A stretch of 9,592 nucleotides of DNA from Candidatus Iainarchaeum andersonii SCGC AAA011-E11 (GCA_000402355.1 AQRS01000009.1:1-9592), one strand, 5' to 3'. Numbered from the stretch's first letter, positions 1-5,573 are shown. Numbers and translations: made by a program. The notes: generated by a model not told the origin, from the sequence alone.

Positions 1-304
1 TTGAGTAATTCACGAGCTTCGCCTCTGCCTCGACTTCAGATTCCGAGGCGATTATTGACTTGAAGTAATTGAGCATGTTTTCAGGGTTGCCGCGCGTGTT
101 TGCCTTCCCCTTTTCCGAGTAACCTTTTTTCGCAAGTTCCTGCTTTATTTCGCGGATGTTGTCGTTGGCAGCCTCGAATTCCACGATACCTTTGTTTGCG
201 TCTATTTGCTTTACGCTCCCGTTGTTGCGTTCTATTGTTCTCGATATTATTTTTTCGCAGGAGTTGCACGTCATTCCGCTGAGTTCAAGAGTGTATTGAG
301 TCAT
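1..304 (-). CDS. HMA-domain protein, N-terminal part (runs off left edge)
   Basis: The first 101 residues of a protein whose 3' end lies outside the window. It starts with an ATG that overlaps the TGA of the upstream HMA gene (ATGA), implying translational coupling. Residues 3-65 form a heavy-metal-associated (HMA, ferredoxin-like) domain with the soft-metal motif GMTCNSC (Cys13, Cys16), which binds Cu(I), Hg(II) or a similar ion. A charged linker follows (about 66-101), ending in an acidic SEVEAEAK stretch that looks like the lead-in to a further domain. In related archaeal and bacterial clusters such an N-terminal HMA domain often precedes a TauE/SafE- or DsbD-like membrane domain or a P-type ATPase. 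Which one applies cannot be seen here. It is the last visible gene of the cupredoxin operon. Confidence 0.85.
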   Translation of the reverse strand, partial: MTQYTLELSGMTCNSCEKIISRTIERNNGSVKQIDANKGIVEFEAANDNIREIKQELAKKGYSEKGKANTRGNPENMLNYFKSIIASESEVEAEAKLVNYS

Positions 305-504
305 CCTATCACCTTGTATCCTTCGCTTTCAATCGCTTTTTTTGTCTCCGCGACGTTTTTTTCGCTTTCGTATTTTATTGTGACTGTACCTTTTTTATGG
401 TCTGCTCTGACTTCCTTTATTCCGCTTATTCCTTCTATTGTGTCCTTTAGCACGAATTCGCAGCCGTTGCAGTGCATGCCCCCTACTTTAATCGTTTTTT
501 CCAT
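301..504 (-). CDS. HMA-domain metallochaperone (CopZ/MerP-like)
   Basis: A 67-residue single HMA domain with GMHCNGC (Cys12, Cys15) after the first strand, the usual size of CopZ/Atx1 chaperones. It has no signal peptide or membrane segment, so it should act in the cytoplasm, handing a soft metal ion to a transporter, reductase or regulator. An in-frame start exists at 528, but I prefer the ATG at 504: it is preceded by a GAGGTTGG Shine-Dalgarno sequence, and the domain begins immediately after it. It overlaps the end of the upstream four-helix gene (17 bases) and couples to the next HMA gene by ATGA. Placement after a MerT-like membrane protein mirrors the merT-merP order, although MerP is periplasmic. 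Whether the metal is Cu or Hg cannot be told from the motif. Confidence 0.88.
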   Translation of the reverse strand: MEKTIKVGGMHCNGCEFVLKDTIEGISGIKEVRADHKKGTVTIKYESEKNVAETKKAIESEGYKVIG

Positions 505-949
505 TTTTTCCAACCTCACAATTGTCATTTAATGAATAGTAAAGTCCTATTGTCAGGAATATTATGCTCGCAGCGCCGATGTAAATGCTCAGCTCCGTGA
601 ACAGCGAGCTTGTTGCGCCTGCGCCGAACCAGGCGAAAACAATGGGCGGGCAGACCGTGCATGCGGTAGTAAGTGTTCCGGCTGCAGTTCCCATCCCGAT
701 TGCCGGAACTGCTGCATGGGAACTTCTCGAATTGAGTATCGCAGTCAAATTCACAGCCATCAGAATGGCTATCATGGAAATCACAATTACTTTGAGCGGG
801 TCGATGAGGGGGTTGAGTATCATTGAAGGCACTATCAATATGTCTGAAGTGATTGCAAGTATTGTGCCTGCAACTAATGCGAGGAGCACGAAAATGACTT
901 GGTTTCGGGGCACAGAGAGTATTGTGCCGAGCCTCTGCAGCTTATTCAA
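488..949 (-). CDS. MerT-like four-helix membrane protein, CxxCPP motif
   Basis: A 153-residue integral membrane protein with about four helices (roughly residues 18-35, 52-72, 82-112 and 118-139). The third helix carries TACTVCPP (Cys97, Cys100), and a further Cys (Cys144) lies just after the last helix. This layout resembles MerT/MerC mercury transporters, which have a Cys pair in a helix followed by a second Cys site, preceded here by two extra helices. It is one of three such proteins in the window (others at 4109-4558 and 5570-6019). The TTG start overlaps the TGA of the cupredoxin gene and has a strong GGAGGT six bases upstream, so the unusual start is well supported. Likely role: moving a soft metal across the membrane to the HMA chaperone encoded next. 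A thiol-redox role is the alternative. Confidence 0.75.
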   Translation of the reverse strand: MNKLQRLGTILSVPRNQVIFVLLALVAGTILAITSDILIVPSMILNPLIDPLKVIVISMIAILMAVNLTAILNSRSSHAAVPAIGMGTAAGTLTTACTVCPPIVFAWFGAGATSSLFTELSIYIGAASIIFLTIGLYYSLNDNCEVGKNGKND

Positions 950-1440
950 GGCACGACCTCCATTTTGCCTACGAACATCCTCATGCTGCAGCTATACTCG
1001 AAAGTGCCTATTTCATTGGGCGTGAATTGCGCCACTTGTTCCTCGCCATTGCGCGAAAGCAATTGGACACCAAATTTTTGCATGATGAGGAATTTTCCGC
1101 ATCCAGAGTTCGTTTCGGCGCTGAAGTGCAGCTTCACTGGAACGCCTTTTTTCACGGTTATTTTCTGCTTGTCATAAACGCCGGTTCTGAGTGCCTTGAG
1201 GTAAACTTCCTGTACCACTATGTTTCCTGTGCCTTGGTTTCCTTGCCCGAGTTGCACGTTGCCCGTGTTGTTCGTTATTTCCGGGGCTTCGGTGCTTCTT
1301 TGTGTGAACGCCATTGCGAGCGCAATGAAGACTATCAACGCTATTCCGATGATTATGAGGAATGTCCTTTCTGTTTTGGTTTCTTGGCTCACCTTTTTCA
1401 CCTTTCCGAAGGCTTTTTTTGCCTTTGCATACAATTTCAT
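946..1440 (-). CDS. Membrane-anchored cupredoxin-like metal-binding protein
   Basis: 164 residues: a basic N-terminus, one membrane helix (about 27-45), a Gly/Asn/Gln-rich linker (50-73), then a cupredoxin domain (about 75-164). Visible elements are Cys114 in NSGCGKF, then LIMQKFG, and near the end FTPNEIGTFEYSC with Cys151 followed by SMRMF (Met153, Met155). This is the Cys/Met-rich pattern of the cupredoxin_1 (EfeO-like) family, often found fused to HMA and TauE/SafE domains. The positive-inside pattern places the domain outside the membrane, where it may capture Cu or another soft metal. It is first in the operon. An in-frame stop immediately precedes the ATG at 1440. There is no Shine-Dalgarno sequence, and the TATA box lies close enough that a leaderless TTG at 1434 is possible. 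Confidence 0.85.
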   Translation of the reverse strand: MKLYAKAKKAFGKVKKVSQETKTERTFLIIIGIALIVFIALAMAFTQRSTEAPEITNNTGNVQLGQGNQGTGNIVVQEVYLKALRTGVYDKQKITVKKGVPVKLHFSAETNSGCGKFLIMQKFGVQLLSRNGEEQVAQFTPNEIGTFEYSCSMRMFVGKMEVVP

Positions 1441-1445
1441 TCAGT

Positions 1446-1474
1446 TGAAACAATATATATAAAATGATGAAACA
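1446..1474. promoter_or_regulatory. TGAAACA direct repeat, 22-bp phase, around a divergent TATA
   Basis: TGAAACA occurs at 1446-1452 and 1468-1474, exactly 22 bp apart, with TATATAAA (1455-1462) between them. It lies between the divergent cupredoxin operon and the membrane regulator. Read on the minus strand, the repeat at 1468-1473 is followed after 5 nt by TTATATAT, the same spacing as at 2885 and 4591. For the plus-strand regulator the TATA box predicts a start of transcription near 1484. The element probably serves both promoters. That it binds a regulator is inferred from recurrence, not seen. Confidence 0.6.
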
Positions 1475-1482
1475 ATGGTTTT

Positions 1483-1977
1483 TTGGGGTTTTTGGCTGTG
1501 GATTCGAGGAAACAGGTAGTGTTGGCGCTTGTAATAGTTTCGGTTTTCATTTTTTTGGTGAGCGTATTGGTTTTTGTTTACGCCCTTTATGCGCAGGGCT
1601 CCGAAGTTCCCGATTTTCTCCTGCTTTTTTTGCAGTACCACATCCACTTCATGGTCCTCATGGGCTTGTTCGGGGTTTTTTCCGGCTTGGTTGTTTACCG
1701 CATCACGAGTTCAACGATTGATCGGCAAAGAAAAGCGGCAAAGGCGAACGTGAACATTATACTCAAGTTCCTGTCTGAGGCCGAAAAGGATTTGGTGAAG
1801 CTGCTCCTAGAAAAGGGCGGCATGACCACGCAGAGCGAGATTTCAAAGCTGCCTTACATGACGCGCCTCAAGGCGCACCGCATCGTTAAAAAGCTCGAGG
1901 ACCGTGGCCTGGTGCATGTTGAGAAGCACGGGAAAATCAACATGGTGAGGCTTGTAGAGGAGCTGCGCAGAACCTGA
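1483..1977 (+). CDS. Membrane-anchored winged-helix transcriptional regulator
   Basis: Up to 164 residues: two membrane helices (about 11-37 and 48-73), a short basic segment, then a MarR/ArsR-like winged helix (about 92-160). The domain shows LSEAEKDLVKLLLEKGG, a recognition-helix region MTRLKAHRIVKKLEDRGLV and a wing ending in NMVRL. Archaea carry many such membrane-tethered regulators. Starts at TTG 1483, TTG 1492 and GTG 1498 are all possible. The TATA box at 1455-1462 fits a near-leaderless start, and GGGG at 1485-1488 could serve GTG 1498. It is the only regulator among the metal operons and is divergent from the cupredoxin operon across a TGAAACA repeat, so it is the best candidate to bind that element. 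The signal sensed is unknown. Confidence 0.8.
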   Translation: MGFLAVDSRKQVVLALVIVSVFIFLVSVLVFVYALYAQGSEVPDFLLLFLQYHIHFMVLMGLFGVFSGLVVYRITSSTIDRQRKAAKANVNIILKFLSEAEKDLVKLLLEKGGMTTQSEISKLPYMTRLKAHRIVKKLEDRGLVHVEKHGKINMVRLVEELRRT

Positions 1978-1988
1978 TTATTTTTTCA
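1978..1988 (+). terminator. T-rich stretch between convergent genes
   Basis: The regulator stop (1975-1977) and the DUF5676-like gene stop (1986-1988) are 8 bp apart. The gap holds a T run (TTATTTTTT) on the plus strand. Archaeal termination typically uses such T tracts without a hairpin, so this could end the regulator transcript. There is no matching T tract on the minus strand. Confidence 0.35.
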
Positions 1989-2330
1989 TGCGAATTTGTT
2001 GTAGGCTGCGGCGAACGCGTACCCCAAGAGAAAGAACACCACTGCGGTTTCTATTGTTCCGAAAATTATTCCGAGTGCGCTCGTGCTGAAGAAAACGTGC
2101 CATTGCTCCATCATTTTTACGCCGCTTTCATAAAGGCCAAGCTCTCCGAGAACCCCCAGGATCATCATTGCCGCGCCTGAAACAACTGCCGCCGCAAATC
2201 CGAATGCTTTCGGGTTGAGTTTTTGTTCCGTGTGCTTTACGCTCTTGCACAAAAGTGCGAGCGCGGCAAGTATTACTCCCAAAATTATTGCTGTTGCGTA
2301 ACCAAGCCTCAAAGGGTCGATGTCAGCCAT
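1986..2330 (-). CDS. DUF5676-like membrane protein
   Basis: 114 residues with three predicted helices (about 9-29, 41-65 and 80-108). The first helix ends in a Cys (LLCKSVKH). From residue 37 the protein reads LNPKAFGFAAAVVSGA and later a Gly-rich helix ending in AFAAAYNKFA, matching what I recall of DUF5676, whose C-terminus is typically a YNKF-like sequence. No biochemical function is known for that family, although members sit beside metal and envelope genes. The ATG at 2330 follows GAGGT after the stop of the 49-residue gene upstream. It is the last gene of a four-gene run of very small membrane proteins downstream of the TGAAACC operator at 2885. Confidence 0.6.
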   Translation of the reverse strand: MADIDPLRLGYATAIILGVILAALALLCKSVKHTEQKLNPKAFGFAAAVVSGAAMMILGVLGELGLYESGVKMMEQWHVFFSTSALGIIFGTIETAVVFFLLGYAFAAAYNKFA

Positions 2331-2342
2331 GCTTGAAATACC

Positions 2343-2492
2343 TCATTTCGGGAGAAGGGCCACCGCCAAAATTATTATGGCTATGGCTGCGCCCGCAAGT
2401 ATGAGCAAATTGTTGTTTCCCTGCTCATTGCCATCCATTTCTTGTTCCGTGTGTCCGGTTTTTTCGTGCTTTTTTCCGCTGCAGCAATCCAT
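2343..2492 (-). CDS. 49-residue Cys-Cys membrane peptide
   Basis: Short gene with a strong AGGAGG seven bases before its ATG. The product begins MDCCSGKKHEKTGHT, a vicinal Cys pair plus two His, followed by an acidic/Asn stretch and one C-terminal membrane helix (about 29-46) ending LLPK. The Cys-Cys/His head looks able to bind a soft metal at the membrane face. I recognise no family. Its place between two other short membrane proteins in a tightly spaced operon, its Shine-Dalgarno sequence and its non-random composition support it being a real gene. Confidence 0.65.
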   Translation of the reverse strand: MDCCSGKKHEKTGHTEQEMDGNEQGNNNLLILAGAAIAIIILAVALLPK

Positions 2493-2506
2493 TTTTTTTC
2501 CTCCTT

Positions 2507-2635
2507 TCAAATCCCGAATATTGTCCAGCCTGGGTGCATTGCCTTTTGCATCGCAACGTAGGCGATTGCCAGCACCAACAGCCAGAACCCATTCTCAATC
2601 AACTGCCCTTTGTACTTGCCGAGTTCTAGTGGCAT
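2507..2635 (-). CDS. 42-residue single-helix membrane peptide
   Basis: The reading frame is open to 2779, but the gene most likely starts at the ATG at 2633-2635, which has AAGGAGGG eight to twelve bases upstream and overlaps the end of the preceding gene by 10 bases. The product has an amphipathic start (MPLELGKYKGQLIENG), one helix (about 17-33) and a tail KAMHPGWTIFGI. I recognise no family. It may be a subunit or assembly peptide for the neighbouring small membrane proteins. Confidence 0.6.
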   Translation of the reverse strand: MPLELGKYKGQLIENGFWLLVLAIAYVAMQKAMHPGWTIFGI

Positions 2636-2835
2636 GTAGCGCCCTCCTTTTTTGCCGCCAAAGCGCTCATTAGAATGTGGGAGCCGATGCACGCCACTAT
2701 TGCGAGTGCATAAACCCATGCTCCGTTGTAGCCAAGCAATTGCAGCGCCACTATGAGTATTACGGGCAAGAGGCAGCATATCGCCATCTGTGCAAAGTGG
2801 TTCTGTTTTGCGCTTTCAAGTATTTTTCCAATCAT
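2626..2835 (-). CDS. Small two-helix membrane protein (DUF2933-like)
   Basis: 69 residues from the ATG at 2835, with two helices (about 14-34 and 40-58). The first helix contains a vicinal pair (AICCLLP), the second a Cys and HILM, and the C-terminus is ATCH. The pattern of CC near the start of helix one and a Cys...H-x-x-M in helix two is reminiscent of DUF2933 proteins, which are common in copper and heavy-metal islands. That family call is tentative. The frame is open back to a TTG at 2850. I prefer ATG 2835 because GGTGA lies about 10 bases upstream and the TATA box at 2872-2879 predicts transcription from about 2850, leaving a short leader. It is the first gene of the operon controlled by the operator at 2885-2913. 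Confidence 0.65.
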   Translation of the reverse strand: MIGKILESAKQNHFAQMAICCLLPVILIVALQLLGYNGAWVYALAIVACIGSHILMSALAAKKEGATCH

Positions 2836-2870
2836 TCTTTTTTTCACCAATGCGGGGGCGCCTTTTCCCG

Positions 2871-2880
2871 TCTATATTTC
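2871..2880 (-). promoter_or_regulatory. TATA box for the small membrane-protein operon
   Basis: GAAATATAGA on the minus strand, centred about 25 bases before 2850. It begins five bases after the TGAAACC operator, in the same geometry as the promoter at 4578-4587. Confidence 0.55.
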
Positions 2881-2884
2881 TCTG

Positions 2885-2913
2885 TGAAACCATATATGTG
2901 GTTTCTTGAAACC
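2885..2913. promoter_or_regulatory. TGAAACC composite operator
   Basis: TGAAACC at 2885-2891 and again at 2907-2913 (22 bp apart), with an inverted copy GGTTTC at 2900-2905 between them. GAAACCA and TGGTTTC therefore also form a palindrome over 2886-2905. On the minus strand the proximal box ends five bases before the TATA box, covering the position of the archaeal BRE element. The same arrangement recurs at 4591-4619 and, in a diverged form, at 1446-1474. Confidence 0.65.
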
Positions 2914-2919
2914 ATTGAT

Positions 2920-4104
2920 TCAAACGCCGCATCCCGCTGCTTGTTGTATTTCTGGCTTTTCCCTGAGCGAATTCCTGGTTTTTGTCGCTCCGTTATAGCT
3001 CGAGTAGTCCTTTCCAAGGAGTTCCTTTGCCTCAGTTTCTTCCCAATTCGTGCCATTTTCCTCAAGATATTCTGCCGTGCTCACGTATGTTTGCGTGAAC
3101 CAGTAGGAGTTCGCGACCAAAACCGCGTCGTAAATTTGTTCTTCCGTTGCGCCCTGCGATGCCATTAATTCTATGAGAGCAAGTGCCGCCATTCCGTGGT
3201 TGCAGTCCGGGAAAGCCGTTGAATTTCCACAGCACGGCCTGTAAGTGTTTTTTGCGACTTCCTCGACAATTTCCTGCTGTTCGGGAGTGAGCTCTATTAT
3301 TTTTGCGCTTGCCAGTAATTCCCCTCCAGATTTTGAACCAAGAGTCCAGCCTCCCGTAGAAGCGAACCTTCCATTGTTTTCGTATTCCGAAATCTTTCCT
3401 TCAGTAAGAATCGGATTTTCGTTCACCAATCCCAAGGCCCAGAGCATATTCAGGTTGAAGAGCGCGTTCTCGCGCGTGAAAACAATGTTTTCATCGCTTC
3501 CCTCTTCCAGTAACTTTTCGTGTTCTGGTGTAAGGGTTGCACCGTATTTTGCAAGTGCGGCTTTGTATTTTTCGATATCGATTGCGCCGGCTTTCCTTGC
3601 CTTTGCCATTGCGTCCTTCCATTTCACGGGCAGTGTCACGCCGCTTTTCGGCGCAACCATTTCCAGTAATATCTCTCCTTTGCTTTGCTTTTCGCTTTCC
3701 TGCTCTAGTGCGTTGAACGCGTTTGTGCCGCCTTCGAGGTTCATGACGTTCGTGTAACCCAATTCAACGAGCTTCTGCGATGCCTCGAGGCTCATGTTCC
3801 CGGACCTGCAGTAAACAACTATCGGCCTGTTTTTGTCTTGCGGCAGCTTTTCGAGGTTGGACTCTATTTCGTTGTAAGGTATGAACGCGTCAGTTCCGTT
3901 GATGTGTTCCTGTTCAGGAATGTGCACATCCAAAAGGAAAAAATCCTTGTTTCCGAGCTTTTGCCCTAGTTCCTGTGCGGAGATGTTCGTGAAACCGATT
4001 GCGTTGTTTCCGCTGTTTGTTTGCGGCTCGTTGTTTGCGTTGCCGATGCAGCCGCTCACAATAACCATCAAAACAATTAGTGTTGCCCCTATGAGTGTTT
4101 TCAT
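2920..4104 (-). CDS. Rhodanese lipoprotein with Cys/His-rich C-terminal domain
   Basis: 394 residues. A signal peptide with lipobox VSGC (Cys19) indicates a lipid-anchored protein outside the cytoplasmic membrane. Residues 38-133 form a rhodanese domain with LLDVHIPEQEH and active-site loop YCRSGN (Cys99), the cysteine that carries a persulfide in sulfurtransferases. A linker and a C-terminal domain (about 150-394) follow. This contains RPCCGNSTAFPDCNHGMAAL (Cys291, Cys292, Cys301, His303) and ends with a Cys in GCGV. I do not recognise the C-terminal domain beyond having the impression that it recurs next to rhodaneses; its Cys/His cluster suggests metal binding or thiol chemistry. It follows the four-helix protein gene by four bases, with GGAGGGTG as Shine-Dalgarno. 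Likely role: sulfur or thiol-based metal capture at the cell surface. Confidence 0.85.
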   Translation of the reverse strand: MKTLIGATLIVLMVIVSGCIGNANNEPQTNSGNNAIGFTNISAQELGQKLGNKDFFLLDVHIPEQEHINGTDAFIPYNEIESNLEKLPQDKNRPIVVYCRSGNMSLEASQKLVELGYTNVMNLEGGTNAFNALEQESEKQSKGEILLEMVAPKSGVTLPVKWKDAMAKARKAGAIDIEKYKAALAKYGATLTPEHEKLLEEGSDENIVFTRENALFNLNMLWALGLVNENPILTEGKISEYENNGRFASTGGWTLGSKSGGELLASAKIIELTPEQQEIVEEVAKNTYRPCCGNSTAFPDCNHGMAALALIELMASQGATEEQIYDAVLVANSYWFTQTYVSTAEYLEENGTNWEETEAKELLGKDYSSYNGATKTRNSLREKPEIQQAAGCGV

Positions 4105-4108
4105 TGTT

Positions 4109-4558
4109 TCACCCTCCCTTTGCCCGCAAGGCTGTTGCTGAATTGCATTCCCTGCAATGCACTGTATTGTAAATGAGATAGCCCAGAATTGCCATTGAGG
4201 CGACGCCGAATATCGGCCTCAGCGGTTCTATGAATGCCATTATCGTTGCGCCGCCCAGCAGTGCCACGAGGAGCGCGTTGCATATTGGGCAGCTGAAAGC
4301 TACAAACCCGGCAGCGCCGCCTACAAGCTCTTTTGCCCCGAGTTGTTTTCCAGAGTTGTAATATAATTTCAATGAAATCAGAGTTGCGAGCATTATTGAT
4401 GTTGCTGCAAGGAAAAAGTAGTCAAGCACTGTGGCTTCAATCATTCTTGTGTATTGTATGAACGGGTTTGGCACGAGCGCTGTTGGGGTTCCGAGAACTA
4501 CGAAAAGCCCTGCCGATAGAGCCAAGCCTATAAGTACGTGCTTTGCCTTGTTGTCCAC
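4109..4558 (-). CDS. MerT-like four-helix membrane protein, CPxC and CxxC motifs
   Basis: 149 residues, about four helices (8-30, 42-64, 78-104 and 113-131). Helix three carries FSCPICNALL (Cys90, Cys93), the loop before helix four reads FIEPLRPIFG, and the end has HCREC (Cys135, Cys138). From memory, MerT has a Cys-Cys pair in its first helix, then an EPYRPIF segment, then a second helix and a second Cys pair. The match in order and in the EP-RPIF segment makes this the most MerT-like of the three paralogues, with two extra N-terminal helices. The start is GTG, 23-27 bases after an AAATATAA TATA box, so it may be leaderless. It is co-transcribed with the rhodanese lipoprotein. Likely role: soft-metal (Hg or Cu) uptake toward a cytoplasmic acceptor. 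Confidence 0.75.
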   Translation of the reverse strand: MDNKAKHVLIGLALSAGLFVVLGTPTALVPNPFIQYTRMIEATVLDYFFLAATSIMLATLISLKLYYNSGKQLGAKELVGGAAGFVAFSCPICNALLVALLGGATIMAFIEPLRPIFGVASMAILGYLIYNTVHCRECNSATALRAKGG

Positions 4559-4577
4559 TTTGCTCTTCCCTTTTCAC

Positions 4578-4587
4578 TTATATTTTT
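4578..4587 (-). promoter_or_regulatory. TATA box for the MerT-like/rhodanese operon
   Basis: AAAAATATAA on the minus strand, about 25 bases before the GTG start at 4558, consistent with leaderless or near-leaderless transcription. It begins within a few bases of the TGAAACC operator at 4591. Confidence 0.6.
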
Positions 4588-4590
4588 CCC

Positions 4591-4619
4591 TGAAACCATT
4601 AATGTTGGTTCCTGAAACC
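4591..4619. promoter_or_regulatory. TGAAACC composite operator
   Basis: TGAAACC at 4591-4597 and 4613-4619, 22 bp apart, with an inverted GGTTCC (4607-4612) between them. This is the same order and spacing as at 2885-2913. The right half overlaps the last codons of the upstream gene (GFRNQH plus stop), so the element is kept despite lying partly in coding sequence. Confidence 0.65.
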
Positions 4620-4838
4620 CTCGTTTGCCGGCATTTTTTTCTCCAATGCCGCGAGCTTTTTCTCGAATTTGGCGTCGCGGACATGTGCAGGCTCTTTTTT
4701 CCCTGCAAAGAGAAAATAAATCGCCAGCAGGAAGAGCAGCAGTGAGAAGGGCGCCAGGAAAAAGCCGAAGCTGACGCCGAAATGGTGCTGGAGATGGAAC
4801 GAATTTTCCAGAAGGGCTTGCGTGAGTTGCGGCTGCAT
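4599..4838 (-). CDS. 79-residue single-helix membrane protein
   Basis: N-terminus rich in His and Gln (SFHLQHHFG), one strong hydrophobic helix (about 24-45), then a charged segment that could form a coiled coil (AKFEKKLAALEKKM) and an end of GFRNQH. The ATG at 4838 directly follows the TGA of the HTHE-protein gene with no gap, and GAGGT and GGGTGA just upstream can serve as ribosome binding sites, so the two are translationally coupled. I recognise no family. The His residues before the helix could contribute to metal binding by the preceding gene's product. It is the last gene of the DsbA operon, ending inside the operator of the next one. Confidence 0.65.
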   Translation of the reverse strand: MQPQLTQALLENSFHLQHHFGVSFGFFLAPFSLLLFLLAIYFLFAGKKEPAHVRDAKFEKKLAALEKKMPANEGFRNQH

Positions 4839-5420
4839 TCACCCGAACCTCATTTCTATCCTGTCGCCGTCCCTCACAACATAATTCCCGAACTCGTTGT
4901 TCGGGTTGCCGTTGACGGAAACGCCCACTTTTCCCGCCTCGCCATTGGAGCATGAATCGCCGTTGCTCTTGTCGAGCAATTGGGTTTCCGAGAATTTCAT
5001 TCCTATGCTGCTCATGAATGCGCCGAGCGTTATCTGTGCGGGCCCCGAAACTGTTCCTTCAACATGAATCAGCTTGTCCTCGTGCGTGTGCAACAGCCCG
5101 CTTCCAAGGTGCTTTCCGGGCAGCACATCCGGAACAGGGACTTTTTCGCCGCACACGTAAATTTCCGGAGTCGCGTGCCAGTGGATGTTGTTGAGCGGAA
5201 AAACGATGTTGCCGGTAGCGTAATTAACTGGTTCCGGCTTTGGCAGGGCCATGAACAAGCCTATCCCCCCGAGAAGAACCAGTGCAACCGCGCCGTAAAG
5301 CAACATTTTTTTGCCTGACTCCTGCTTGGTGTAATCCTGTTGCATCCTTTCCTTTGCCTCGCGCCTCAACTGCAGCTTCATTTTCCTTCTCTCGTCCTTC
5401 GTCATTTCATTTTGGTCCAT
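4839..5420 (-). CDS. Anchored His-rich protein with HWHA and HTHE motifs
   Basis: 193 residues. The N-terminus (1-36) is a highly charged helix, probably cytoplasmic, followed by one membrane helix (about 38-59). The outer domain (70-193) contains NIHWHATPEIYVCGEKVPVP (His80, His82, Cys90), LLHTHEDKLIHVEG (His111, His113, His119), TLGAFMSSIGMKF, and a final NYVVRDGDRIEMRFG that resembles a beta-grasp strand-turn. I recall this HxH...HTH...IHVEG pattern in archaeal and bacterial proteins encoded near DsbA and VKOR genes, without a known function. The clustered His suggest a metal site. The ATG at 5420 has GGAGG upstream. It lies between a membrane peptide and another membrane protein in the DsbA operon. 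Confidence 0.75.
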   Translation of the reverse strand: MDQNEMTKDERRKMKLQLRREAKERMQQDYTKQESGKKMLLYGAVALVLLGGIGLFMALPKPEPVNYATGNIVFPLNNIHWHATPEIYVCGEKVPVPDVLPGKHLGSGLLHTHEDKLIHVEGTVSGPAQITLGAFMSSIGMKFSETQLLDKSNGDSCSNGEAGKVGVSVNGNPNNEFGNYVVRDGDRIEMRFG

Positions 5421-5432
5421 TTTTTGCCTCCT

Positions 5433-5573
5433 TCAGTCTCCAAGGTTTCGAGCATTAGTCGTGGTTCGCGTGCCCTGTGCCGATTGGGCTTGAGGAACGG
5501 AAAAGTAAATCATGGCCGCAAGCAAAGTCAAGCCGGCCGCAACCAAAAGCACAAGCGCAGCATTGTTCTTCAT
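5433..5573 (-). CDS. 46-residue membrane peptide
   Basis: Starts at an ATG overlapping the TGA of the upstream four-helix gene (ATGA), with AAGGA just before it. The product begins MKNNAALVLLVAAGLT, has one hydrophobic helix (about 5-25), and ends in a polar Gln/Thr/Asn tail (QAQSAQGTRTTTN). It could be an anchored peptide or a cleaved signal sequence with a short tail. I recognise no family. Support comes from the coupled start, the hydrophobic pattern, and filling the gap between two operon genes. Confidence 0.6.
   Translation of the reverse strand: MKNNAALVLLVAAGLTLLAAMIYFSVPQAQSAQGTRTTTNARNLGD

Noticed and set aside
922..1467. 181-residue open frame on the plus strand
   Set aside because: Antisense to the cupredoxin gene; it has no domain pattern or Shine-Dalgarno sequence, and the minus-strand protein has clear motifs.
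2677..3168. 163-residue open frame on the plus strand
   Set aside because: Spans the operator and parts of two minus-strand genes; composition is not protein-like and no start signal is seen.
3245..3757. 170-residue open frame on the plus strand
   Set aside because: Ser/Phe-rich shadow of the rhodanese lipoprotein; no recognisable motifs.
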